Notes: generated from the sequence alone by a model not told the origin. DNA of 6,851 nt from Anaerolineae bacterium (GCA_012719195.1 JAAYAV010000283.1:1-6851), one strand, 5' to 3'; shown: positions 1 through 6,278, counted from the first letter of the stretch. A program made the numbers and translations.

Positions 1-1277
1 AGGATCTGCACCGGCACTCCTTCGGGGAAGACCAGTTCGCGGGCTTCGTCCGGCATGGAGATCCCCGCGGACTGGAAGGCGCGCTTCACCAGCCGGATCA
101 CCGACGAACGCACCGTGAGCCAGTTGTGGCGGGTGCCGTCTAGCCAGAAGTATACGCGCAGGACAACGGTCGCACTGCCCAGGCTGTCAACCAGCACCCA
201 GGGCTCCGGCTCTGCCAGCACCGCCGGGTGTTCGGCCAGGACGCCCAAAGCGATCTCCTGGGCCTCGGCGATGGAGTCGAAGTAGCCGATGCCGATGGTG
301 AAGTCCTCACGGCGGTTGGGGTTGCTGCTATAGTTGCGTATCGTGCCCTTGAACACGGTAGCGTTCGGGATCTGGACGTGGTCACCGTCTGGCGTCATCA
401 GCACGGTGACGCGGGTGGTGAGGCGCTGCACGAAGCCAACGGTCCCGGCGATCTCTATCAGGTCTCCGGCGCGAAAGGGGCTCTGCAGGCTGAGGAAGAT
501 GCTGGCGAGGAAGTTTTCCGTGATATCGCGAAAGGCGATACCGAGGACCAGGCCGAGAACGCCGGTGCCGCCCAGGATGGTGAGCGCGAGGCTGGTGAGG
601 CCGGCGACGTGGAACACCACGTAGAGGCCGAATAGCAGCACCGCCAAGCCCACCCCGCGGGCGGCAACCGACCGCAGAAGGGGCTTGTCCAGCCGGGGAC
701 GGAGGAACGCATGGGTGCCGGCTACCGCAAGCCGAGCCAGGCCGGCGGCCACTGCGAGCACAAGCAGGGCGAAGGCAATCAGTGGGACCGCCCGGAGCAG
801 CCGCCTCCAGAGGTCCCTCAGGCCCGCGAGGGCCGGCTCCAGAGTCCAGACGGACGGCTCGACCACCTCCACCTGGTTGACCACCGCCACCACATCCTGG
901 ATGCGCCGAGCTACGTCTCCCGCCCAGGTGCGGAAATCCTCGCGCTCCGTGCGGCCGTGCAAGAAGACAACGCCGTCTCGCACCTGCACTTGCGGCCCGG
1001 TGAACCAGCCGGTTGCCTCCAGAATGCTCTGCAGACGTTCGCGGATCTGCTCGTCGCGCGCTTCCGGCAGCACATCGATGGTGTCCGGCGACTGAGTCTG
1101 GATGTCCGCAGCCGGGGTGGAAGCGGGGGTGGGCTGCTCTTGGGCGTGTGCCGATGTGGGTGGGACGGAGAGCAGCAGGAGGAGCAGGAGAATCGGCGTG
1201 ACGGTCCGCCGGTTCGCGCAGAGTTGGGCCCGACTTCCAGCGTTTCTGCCGGACGGGACCGGAAGGCCGGTGCGCAT
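1..1277 (-). CDS. MscS-family mechanosensitive ion channel with N-terminal BON domain (3' end outside window)
   Basis: This is a membrane channel expected to open under membrane tension and release solutes during osmotic downshock. The frame is open from an ATG at 1277-1275 to the left edge, giving at least 425 residues; the stop codon is not visible. A GGAGG lies 9 bases before the ATG, which supports this start. Residues 25-45 form a leucine-rich signal peptide with a likely cut after AHA (43-45). Residues about 75-140 resemble a BON domain, including a VRDGVVFLHGRTER stretch. Hydrophobic segments lie near 160-186 and 204-226. The Gly-rich pore helix follows at about 229-262 (GGTGVLGLVLGIAFRD), then the FRAGDLIEI, TPDGDHVQIPNATV and GTIRNYSSNPNR stretches typical of the MscS beta domain. 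It follows the sugar kinase gene by 59 bases, perhaps in the same transcript. The channel family is clear; BON as a periplasmic domain is inferred from the signal peptide. Confidence 0.9.
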   Translation of the reverse strand, partial: MRTGLPVPSGRNAGSRAQLCANRRTVTPILLLLLLLSVPPTSAHAQEQPTPASTPAADIQTQSPDTIDVLPEARDEQIRERLQSILEATGWFTGPQVQVRDGVVFLHGRTEREDFRTWAGDVARRIQDVVAVVNQVEVVEPSVWTLEPALAGLRDLWRRLLRAVPLIAFALLVLAVAAGLARLAVAGTHAFLRPRLDKPLLRSVAARGVGLAVLLFGLYVVFHVAGLTSLALTILGGTGVLGLVLGIAFRDITENFLASIFLSLQSPFRAGDLIEIAGTVGFVQRLTTRVTVLMTPDGDHVQIPNATVFKGTIRNYSSNPNRREDFTIGIGYFDSIAEAQEIALGVLAEHPAVLAEPEPWVLVDSLGSATVVLRVYFWLDGTRHNWLTVRSSVIRLVKRAFQSAGISMPDEARELVFPEGVPVQI

Positions 1278-1336
1278 GCGTACAATCCTCCAGCAAATGG
1301 AAGGCGGTGCCCAGATGGGCCTACCCCGCGCCAGCG

Positions 1337-2353
1337 TCAGGCCTCCACGATACCGTCGTGCTCCACGGTTACGCCGGGGGCGATGGCGAGGGTGTAGGTG
1401 GCGGTAGCCCCGGCCTGCCTCACGGCCTCCTCCAGAGGGGACGTGTCCTCGTCGGGCCAGAGGAGGATGATGGTGCCGCCGTCCCCGGCGCCGGCCAGCT
1501 TGGCCCCGGGGGCGCCGGCGGCCAGGGCCGCGCCGATGAGGGCCTCGTTCGCCTCGCCGGAACCGCCGAGGTCACGCTGAATGGAGTGGTTCTCGTTCAT
1601 GAGGCGTCCCATGGCGTCCCAGTCCTCCAGCAGGAGCGCCTTCTTCCCCGCCCGGGCCAACTCCGAGATGCGCTCGTAACCGGCGCGGACCTCCGGATCG
1701 CCCTCCAGCCACCGCTCTCGCAAGGGCTTATGGACCCGGTTGGAGGAGTGGTGCACGCCAGTGAAGGCGAGGACGAAGGGCAGCCCCTGGACGTAGCCGG
1801 CCAGCGGCTCGACGGTGGCGAAGAGCTCCGCTTCCGTCTCGCGGTAGAACTGCTTGCCGCGGAAGTCCATGTAGTTGAGGCCGCCGAAAGTGCACATGTA
1901 GGCGTCCTGGTAGCCGCCCACGATCTTGAGGTGGTTGAGCTCGATGTAGCGCGCCATCTCCGCCAGCTGGTAGTGGGCGCGCGGGCGGCCCTGCCACACC
2001 ATGATGGCGTGCAGCATGGCCACGAGCAGGGCGGTGGAGCTGGACATGCCGCTGCCGACGGGCAGCTCGCTGTAGTAGTCCACCCGGCAGTCCAGCTGCG
2101 GCAGGCGGAAGTAGTCCATGATGGCGCGGGGGATGTCGAAGAAGTCGCCGCGCGGCCGCAGATCGTCCCGGCTGGCGAGGACGCACTCGCGGCCGAGGGT
2201 GCAGAACACCGCTTCGTCGGCCGGCGTCACGGTCACCCGAGCGCGCATGCCGACGGAACAGGAGAGCACCGACCCTCCGTACATGTCGGTGGGGTTGCCG
2301 ATGATGCCGGCCCGCCCGGGCGCCGAGCAGACGACCTTCCGGCTAGAGCTCAT
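1337..2353 (-). CDS. GHMP-family sugar kinase, glucuronokinase-like
   Basis: This 338-residue protein is an ATP-dependent kinase of the GHMP superfamily and probably makes a sugar 1-phosphate in the cytoplasm. Motif 1 is SAPGRAGIIGNPTDMYGG (10-27). Motif 2, the phosphate-binding loop, is LPVGSGMSSSTALL (97-110). Motif 3 is KLAGAGDGGTIILLW (285-299). A likely catalytic Asp is D150 in GGYQDAY, with E139 nearby. The ARAGIIGNPTD stretch recalls plant glucuronokinase more than galactokinase or mevalonate kinase; the heptose kinase HddA group is the main alternative. Its ATG lies inside the end of the galU-like gene (11-base overlap), with only a weak AAGG upstream, so translation is probably coupled. 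That partner would consume a sugar 1-phosphate, which supports the role. The kinase family is secure; the substrate is inferred. Confidence 0.88.
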   Translation of the reverse strand: MSSSRKVVCSAPGRAGIIGNPTDMYGGSVLSCSVGMRARVTVTPADEAVFCTLGRECVLASRDDLRPRGDFFDIPRAIMDYFRLPQLDCRVDYYSELPVGSGMSSSTALLVAMLHAIMVWQGRPRAHYQLAEMARYIELNHLKIVGGYQDAYMCTFGGLNYMDFRGKQFYRETEAELFATVEPLAGYVQGLPFVLAFTGVHHSSNRVHKPLRERWLEGDPEVRAGYERISELARAGKKALLLEDWDAMGRLMNENHSIQRDLGGSGEANEALIGAALAAGAPGAKLAGAGDGGTIILLWPDEDTSPLEEAVRQAGATATYTLAIAPGVTVEHDGIVEA

Positions 2354-3245
2354 ACGCCTTGGCCTTGATGTACTGGCGCACCATGTACCCGTAGCGCTCG
2401 TCGGCGAGGGCGAAGTCTATGAAGGTGCGGAAGTAGCTCTCGAAGTTGCCGACATCGTAGCGGCGGTTCTCCGGGGGCAGCAGCCAGGCATAGACCGGCA
2501 GGCCCTGCTGGATGAGCAGGCGGATGCCGTCGGTGAGCTGGATCTCGTTCTTGCGATCGGGGAAGACGCGTGGCAGGGCCTCGAAGATGGCGGGACTGAA
2601 GACGTAGCGCGCCGCGACGGCCAAGTTGCTGGGGGCGGTCCCGCGGGGCGGCTTCTCGATGATGTCCTTCATGCGGATAGGCTCGCCGGTGGGGAGATCA
2701 CCGGAAGCGGGGCTCACGATACCGTAGCGGAAGGTATCCTCGGCGGGCACTTCCTCGACGGCCACGATGGCGGCCGCCTTGAGGTCCACATGCGCCCGCA
2801 TCATCGCAGACAGGGGATCGGAGGGCTGACTCCCGGCGATGAGGGAGTCTCCCAGAGCCACCACGCAGTCCTGGCCGTCGGCGAACTCGGTCCCCAAAGA
2901 GATGGCGTCGCCCAGTCCGCGCGGGCTGCTCTGGCTGGTGTAGAAGAAGCGTGCCCGCGACTGGAGGCTGCTCAGCTCGGCGAGCAGCAGCTCGTTGCCT
3001 GCCTGCTCCAGGGAGGAGAGCAGGAAAGGATCAGGGTCGAAGTGATCCTCGATGGCGCGCTTGCGGCGGCCGGTGATGACGAGGATCTGATCGAGACCGG
3101 CCCCCTGAAGCTCCTCGACCACGTACTGGACGACGGGCTTGCGGGCGACGGGGAGCATTTCCTTCGGCTGCGACTTGGTCGCCGGGAGCATGCGGGTGCC
3201 CAGCCCGGCGGCCGGTACAATGGCTCTGTTGATGCGCTGGCTCAT
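2343..3245 (-). CDS. galU: UTP--glucose-1-phosphate uridylyltransferase family (GalU-like sugar nucleotidyltransferase)
   Basis: This 300-residue cytoplasmic enzyme is expected to join a sugar 1-phosphate and UTP into a UDP-sugar and pyrophosphate. The nucleotide-binding signature is VPAAGLGTRMLPATKSQPKE (10-29), followed by MLPVARKPVVQYVVEE. Other family blocks are SPRGLGDAI (107-115), EKPPRGTAPSNLAVAARYVF (197-216) and NEIQLTDGI (233-241). The metal-site Asp is probably D133 in VVALGDSLI, where textbook GalU proteins usually read PDD or ADD. The C-terminal RRYDVGNFESYFRTFIDFAL (261-280) differs from the DxGNKLGY segment of E. coli GalU, so another sugar 1-phosphate, such as glucuronate 1-phosphate, is possible. 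The ATG at 3245 has GAGG 7 bases upstream. It heads the sugar-kinase unit. The family is near certain; strict GalU specificity is not. Confidence 0.88.
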   Translation of the reverse strand: MSQRINRAIVPAAGLGTRMLPATKSQPKEMLPVARKPVVQYVVEELQGAGLDQILVITGRRKRAIEDHFDPDPFLLSSLEQAGNELLLAELSSLQSRARFFYTSQSSPRGLGDAISLGTEFADGQDCVVALGDSLIAGSQPSDPLSAMMRAHVDLKAAAIVAVEEVPAEDTFRYGIVSPASGDLPTGEPIRMKDIIEKPPRGTAPSNLAVAARYVFSPAIFEALPRVFPDRKNEIQLTDGIRLLIQQGLPVYAWLLPPENRRYDVGNFESYFRTFIDFALADERYGYMVRQYIKAKAYEL

Positions 3246-3330
3246 GGCATAACCTCACTCGCGGCTGTGAACCGACGATGGCTCGGCCTGCGCCGGGGCG
3301 GAATCGATGAGGCCGGGCCGGCTGGTCCAC

Positions 3331-3360
3331 ATCTTAGGGCAAGGCCGCGGGAACTGCCAG
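3331..3360 (-). promoter_or_regulatory. weak candidate promoter for the galU-kinase-mscS unit
   Basis: On the minus strand CTGGCA (3360-3355) and TAAGAT (3336-3331) are separated by 18 bases, each matching four of six positions of the sigma70 -35 and -10 consensus. It lies 86 bases before the galU ATG, in the 160-base gap (3246-3405) after the DUF3343 gene. I see nothing else convincing in that gap apart from the inverted repeat at its upstream end. Chance matches of this quality are common. Confidence 0.3.
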
Positions 3361-3380
3361 GAGGACGCGCGACATCGGCC

Positions 3381-3421
3381 CCAGCGGCTGGTGCGGCGCG
3401 GTGGGCTAGGCCAGCCGCTGG
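3381..3421. repeat. 11-bp perfect inverted repeat across the DUF3343 stop codon
   Basis: CCAGCGGCTGG (3381-3391) and CCAGCCGCTGG (3411-3421) are exact reverse complements separated by 19 bases. Each arm is nearly self-complementary (CCAGC-n-GCTGG). The DUF3343 stop codon lies in the loop. No T-run follows on either strand, so this is not a standard intrinsic terminator. It could still act as an mRNA 3'-end stabiliser, a Rho-related pause or a protein-binding site. Confidence 0.7.
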
Positions 3422-3630
3422 ATGGCGGACCAGTCCGCGCCTGTCCTCTCCAACGCCTCGCGCACCGCCGCCTCGCACTCCCAGTCGAAGCGGAGCGACA
3501 TACCACAGTCGCTGGAGAACTGGCGAGGCGTGGGAATGAGCTTGACCTTGAGCCCGGCGGCCAGGGCGGCCTTCTCCGCCCGCAGGGCCGCTGAGGTGGT
3601 GTGGAAGATGACGACGCCGAAGTCACTCAT
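3406..3630 (-). CDS. DUF3343 small protein, putative selenium/sulfur carrier-like
   Basis: This 74-residue protein matches the DUF3343 pattern: an N-terminal VVIFHTTSAALRAEKAALAAGL stretch (given here as VVIFHTTSAALRAEK, 6-20, then AALAAGL), then VKLIPTPRQFSSDCGMSLRF (29-48) with conserved C42. A second Cys is C52. The family is short, usually 70-100 residues, and recurs in prokaryotic selenium gene neighbourhoods, where a chalcogen-carrier role has been suggested but, as far as I know, not shown biochemically. Its ATG overlaps the TGA of the desulfurase gene (ATGA), and no clear Shine-Dalgarno site precedes it, so translation is probably coupled. The same frame stays open far upstream, but only this segment resembles a protein family, so I start it at 3630. 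It is the last gene of the yedE unit. Confidence 0.85.
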   Translation of the reverse strand: MSDFGVVIFHTTSAALRAEKAALAAGLKVKLIPTPRQFSSDCGMSLRFDWECEAAVREALERTGADWSAIQRLA

Positions 3631-4775
3631 GGCCGCAGCACAGCAGCGATCGATCGCACCGCCGCCTCGACGTCGTCTCTGGTGGTGAACGGGCCGGGCG
3701 CCAGGCGCACCGTCCCGCTGGGGAAGGTTCCGATGGTGCGGTGGGCGGCGGGGGCGCAGTGCAGGCCGACCCGGGTGAGGATGCCGTGCTCCTCGTCCAG
3801 CCGGAGGCCAATCTCGGACACGGTCAGCGACTCGTGGGCGAACGAGACCACGGCGGTGGACATCCGGGCGTCCCCGGTCCCGTGCATGCTGACGCCGGGC
3901 AGGGCCCGCAGACCATCGATTAGTGTCTCCGTGAGGGCCTCCTCGTGGGCGCGAATGGCCGCGAGGCCGCGGCGGGCAATCCAGTCCAGGGCCGCTCCCA
4001 GCCCGGCGATGCCGACGCCGTTTGGCGTTCCGCTTTCGTACTTGTCGGGCAGGTCGGAGGGCTGCTGTTCGGACTCGGAGCGGCTGCCGGTGCCGCCGCG
4101 GTAGAGCGGCTCGAGCTCGCTCACGTCCACGCCGGCGCCCAGCACCAGACCACCGGTCCCCGGCGGCCCCAGCAAGCTCTTGTGCCCGGTGAAGGCGAGC
4201 AGGTCCACGCCGAGAGCCTGCATGTCGAGCGGGAGCGCTCCGGCGGACTGAGCGGCGTCGAGCAGGAACAGGGCCCCGGCGCGGTGGGCGATGGCGGCGG
4301 CCTCGGCCACGGGCATGATGGTCCCGGTCACGTTGCTGGCGTGGAGCATGACCACCAGCCGGGTGCCAGGCGACACGGCTCTCTCCAGGGCGCCGAGTTC
4401 GAGCGTGCCGTCCCGCCGGCAGGGGGCGACCTCCAGGCTGACTCCTTCGCGCTCCAGTTGGCGCAACGGCCGCATGACGGCGTTGTGCTCCATGGCGCTG
4501 GCGACGACGCGGTCGCCGGGGCGGAGCAGGCCGCGCAGGGCCAGGTTGAGGGCATGGGTGCCGTTGAGGGTGAAGAGGACGCGCATGGGATCGGCGGCGT
4601 TGAAGAGCGTCGCCACCTGCTCGCGAACGGCGTAGATGGTGCGGCCGGCCTCGATGCTCAGGGTGTGTCCGGAGCGGCCGGGGTTGCCCCCGGCTCGCTG
4701 GAGGAAGTCGGTCATGGCCTGCGCTACCTCGGGCGGCTTGGGCCACGAGGTGGCGGCGTTGTCGAGGTAGATCAT
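3627..4775 (-). CDS. class V aminotransferase / cysteine desulfurase family protein
   Basis: This 382-residue PLP enzyme is expected to take sulfur from cysteine (or selenium from selenocysteine) as an enzyme-bound persulfide or selenide and pass it to a carrier. The N-terminus MIYLDNAATSWPKPPEV is typical of the family. The PLP lysine is K199 in TGHKSLLGPPGTGG; H97 (AMEHNAV), D173 and Q176 (LLDAAQS) are the expected cofactor contacts. C340 in RVGLHCAPAAH is the likely catalytic cysteine, and R358 lies in VRLAPG. The short RVGLHCAP loop fits the subgroup found next to selenium genes (TIGR01977-like) rather than housekeeping IscS. Its ATG overlaps the TGA of the TusA-like gene by 4 bases, with no strong ribosome site, so coupling is likely. 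The neighbouring carrier genes are plausible acceptors. The enzyme family is secure; substrate preference (S or Se) is not shown. Confidence 0.93.
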   Translation of the reverse strand: MIYLDNAATSWPKPPEVAQAMTDFLQRAGGNPGRSGHTLSIEAGRTIYAVREQVATLFNAADPMRVLFTLNGTHALNLALRGLLRPGDRVVASAMEHNAVMRPLRQLEREGVSLEVAPCRRDGTLELGALERAVSPGTRLVVMLHASNVTGTIMPVAEAAAIAHRAGALFLLDAAQSAGALPLDMQALGVDLLAFTGHKSLLGPPGTGGLVLGAGVDVSELEPLYRGGTGSRSESEQQPSDLPDKYESGTPNGVGIAGLGAALDWIARRGLAAIRAHEEALTETLIDGLRALPGVSMHGTGDARMSTAVVSFAHESLTVSEIGLRLDEEHGILTRVGLHCAPAAHRTIGTFPSGTVRLAPGPFTTRDDVEAAVRSIAAVLRP

Positions 4776-4993
4776 CGGGAGAGCACGACGCTGTAGTCGC
4801 CCTCGCGTGTCGGTTCGCTCGCCACCTTCCAGCCGTCGCGCTGGGCCATGCGAGTGACGTTATCGCGTGAGGTGACCGTATCGACGACCACGGTGACGGT
4901 TCCCGATCCGACGGCCTGCATAGCCTGTCGCGCCAGGATCACCGGCTGAGGGCAGGAGAGACCGCGGGCATCCACTGATTCCGTCTTGGCCAA
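4772..4993 (-). CDS. TusA/YedF/SirA-family sulfur-carrier protein
   Basis: This 73-residue protein is a full-length single TusA domain. The motif DARGLSCPQPVILARQAM (8-25) holds the conserved CPxP with C14, the cysteine that carries a persulfide in TusA. It lacks the C-terminal extension of the longer selenium-linked YedF proteins. The start is a TTG at 4993-4991 with AGGAGG 6 bases upstream; no ATG or GTG fits as well. The Shine-Dalgarno site overlaps the yedE stop codon, and the stop overlaps the desulfurase ATG, so the gene is locked between the two. The likely job is relaying sulfur or selenium between transporter, desulfurase and a downstream acceptor; that is inferred from family and neighbours. 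Confidence 0.92.
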   Translation of the reverse strand: MAKTESVDARGLSCPQPVILARQAMQAVGSGTVTVVVDTVTSRDNVTRMAQRDGWKVASEPTREGDYSVVLSR

Positions 4994-4999
4994 AGTAGT

Positions 5000-5006
5000 C
5001 CTCCTA
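5000..5006 (-). promoter_or_regulatory. Shine-Dalgarno site for the TTG-started TusA-like gene, overlapping the yedE stop
   Basis: The minus strand reads TAGGAGG here: the yedE stop TAG (5006-5004) is part of an AGGAGG (5005-5000) that sits 6 bases before the TTG start. It decides the start of the small carrier gene and implies translational coupling to yedE. Confidence 0.8.
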
Positions 5007-6125
5007 CGAAGTACGGGACGGAGCGCGGCGCGGATCGCGCATAGTTAGGCCAAGCGCGATGCAGATTAGCAGCCCAATTACCACCGCTATGGGACCATAC
5101 GCAGCTGGGCCGGCGGCTGAACTGGCAGCGTTGAAGTTGTGGGCGAAGCCGGCTCCGACCACGAGGCCGAAGACGAACATACCGGCGTCGGCATCGCCTT
5201 CGCCCCAGAGGAAGAACTGCCGGCCCGGGCAGCCACCGGCCAGAGTGAACGCCAGACCGGCGAGCAGCATGCCGCCGAGGTTCCACAGGATGCTTGTGTG
5301 GGCCACAGGTTGGCCCGCCCAGCCGAGGCGGAACTGACCCAGCGCGAGGTTCGTCACTAGGGCGGCCAGCACCAGCGCCGCCACGCCGTTGAACAGGTGG
5401 CTGTCGCGCAGAAGGATCATGTCGCGGAAGGCGCCGACGGTGCAGAAGCGGCTGCGCTGCGCCAGAACTCCTACCACTAGACCGACTGCGAGCGCGATGA
5501 GGACAGGTGCGTACTGAGACCCAGGGCCGGTCTCCGAGAAGAAGATGGGGCCAGTAGGCACACCCTCGGCGGTACGGCCAAACAGCGGCGCGACGACAAG
5601 AAGGACTAGCAGCGTGACAGCGATGGCGGGGCCGAGAAGGCCGGTTGCCCGGGCGGCCGGGTAGTTCCTTCCGAGGCTGTAGCCCCGCTTGAGGAACAGT
5701 ACGCCTAGGTAGATACCGCCCACCAGGCCAATGATCCCCGGCACGGCAGTGAGGTCGCCACCACCGAGCCGCAGGTATGCGCGCCAAGGGCAGCCAAGGA
5801 ACACGAGAGCCCCGATGGAGGCGAAGACGCCAAGCAGGAACCGTGCTATCGGCGCCGAGCCAGTGCGAGGAAGAAACTCACGGGCGGCGCGGGCGGCTAG
5901 GAAAGAGCCGATCACGAAGCCGGCCAACTCGGGCCGGATGTACTGCACAACGGCGGCGCGATGGAGGCCGAGTGCTCCGGCGAGGTCGCGGCTGAAGCAG
6001 ACCACGCAGATACCCATGTTGCCCGGGTTGCCAAGCTTGACCAGGACGGGCGCGAGGACGCCAACCACGAGCCCAGTGATGATGGGACCCCAGCGAGAGG
6101 TGAGCCAACGAGAAAGCGCAGGCAT
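5004..6125 (-). CDS. yedE: YedE/YeeE-family transporter, putative selenium (or thiosulfate-type) importer
   Basis: This 373-residue inner-membrane protein has about ten hydrophobic segments and almost no soluble region. The family includes the thiosulfate importer YeeE/TsuA and the YedE group tied to selenium use. Conserved cysteines sit in MGICVVCFSRDLAGA (C40, C43), FLGCPWRAYLRLGGGD (C112), RSRFCTVGAFRDM (C228) and AGGCPGRQFFLWGEGD (C299). The blocks occur in matching order in two halves, an internal duplication typical of the family. I start it at the ATG 6125-6123, which has AAGGAG 7 bases upstream. A longer in-frame GTG start at 6164 would lie inside a strong hairpin, has no ribosome site, and adds 13 residues unlike the family. 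It heads the carrier/desulfurase unit, so import and chalcogen transfer look coupled. Selenium as substrate rests on neighbours and family knowledge. Confidence 0.9.
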   Translation of the reverse strand: MPALSRWLTSRWGPIITGLVVGVLAPVLVKLGNPGNMGICVVCFSRDLAGALGLHRAAVVQYIRPELAGFVIGSFLAARAAREFLPRTGSAPIARFLLGVFASIGALVFLGCPWRAYLRLGGGDLTAVPGIIGLVGGIYLGVLFLKRGYSLGRNYPAARATGLLGPAIAVTLLVLLVVAPLFGRTAEGVPTGPIFFSETGPGSQYAPVLIALAVGLVVGVLAQRSRFCTVGAFRDMILLRDSHLFNGVAALVLAALVTNLALGQFRLGWAGQPVAHTSILWNLGGMLLAGLAFTLAGGCPGRQFFLWGEGDADAGMFVFGLVVGAGFAHNFNAASSAAGPAAYGPIAVVIGLLICIALGLTMRDPRRAPSRTS

Positions 6126-6126
6126 A

Positions 6127-6187
6127 GAGCGACTCCTTACCGGTGCGGTGTCTGAGGGCACCACGCCGGCAGGGGAAGGAGTCGCCC
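6127..6187 (-). promoter_or_regulatory. hairpin sequestering the yedE Shine-Dalgarno site
   Basis: In the minus-strand RNA, GCGACTCCTT (6185-6176) is the exact complement of AAGGAGTCGC (6138-6129), which contains the yedE Shine-Dalgarno site; one G-U and one G-C pair extend it to 6187/6127. Inside is a second helix, CCGGCGTGGTG (6169-6159) with CACCGCACCGG (6150-6140), having one C-A mismatch, one G-U pair and an 8-base loop. Together they form a long, almost continuous stem that would hide the ribosome site. Pairing is read directly from the sequence; function is inferred. Confidence 0.65.
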
Positions 6188-6203
6188 GCTAGAGGGCGGG
6201 ACT
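6180..6203 (-). promoter_or_regulatory. alternative (anti-sequester) hairpin
   Basis: Minus-strand AGT-CCCGC (6203-6196) pairs with GCGGG-CG-ACT (6189-6180), 8 pairs with a 2-base bulge and a 6-base loop. Its 3' arm uses bases 6180-6185, which the Shine-Dalgarno-sequestering stem also needs, so the two structures exclude each other. When this hairpin forms, the yedE ribosome site would be free. A UAG in frame with the upstream ORF begins in its loop (6191-6189). Confidence 0.55.
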
Positions 6204-6247
6204 GCCTGGCCGAGTGCCGGACGTGCGTGCTGGGCGGAAGCGAGCCT

Positions 6248-6264
6248 GATGCACCCCGTGCATC
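6248..6264 (-). promoter_or_regulatory. 7-bp perfect stem-loop just downstream of the leader UGA
   Basis: GATGCAC and GTGCATC form a perfect 7-bp stem around a GGG loop on the minus strand. The loop begins 21 bases after the UGA of the upstream ORF. Published descriptions of bacterial SECIS elements call for a small apical loop starting with G about 16-37 bases after UGA, which this satisfies. A competing helix (CCTGAT-T-CCCC, 6283-6273, with GGGG-TGC-ATCAGG, 6257-6245) would instead bury the UGA. Confidence 0.45.
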
Positions 6265-6278
6265 CTGGCGTCGGGGAA

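Noticed and set aside
382..1296. 304-codon minus-strand frame beginning at 1296
   Set aside because: It is an out-of-frame shadow of the BON-MscS channel gene, whose true frame is open from 1277 to the window edge and has a ribosome site.
1306..1325. Small hairpin (GGT-GCCC / GGGC-ACC with a 2-base bulge) between the kinase and channel genes
   Set aside because: Only seven pairs, no T-run, and a good ribosome site follows closely; it is not convincing as a terminator or regulator.
1307..3539. Long plus-strand open frames (1307-2368, 353 codons; 2118-3539, 473 codons)
   Set aside because: They lie opposite clear kinase and nucleotidyltransferase genes, overlap each other, have low-complexity Gly/Arg/Ala-rich translations and match no family. 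High G+C makes stop-free antisense frames common.
3406..4746. 446-codon minus-strand frame running through the desulfurase gene
   Set aside because: Only the last 74 codons (from 3630) resemble a protein family (DUF3343). The upstream part is a +1 shadow of the desulfurase gene with an Arg/Pro-rich translation.
6126..6164. Longer yedE product starting at GTG 6164
   Set aside because: There is no Shine-Dalgarno site before it, the codon is within a stable stem, and the 13 added residues are polar and unlike the family; the ATG at 6125 has AAGGAG at ideal distance.
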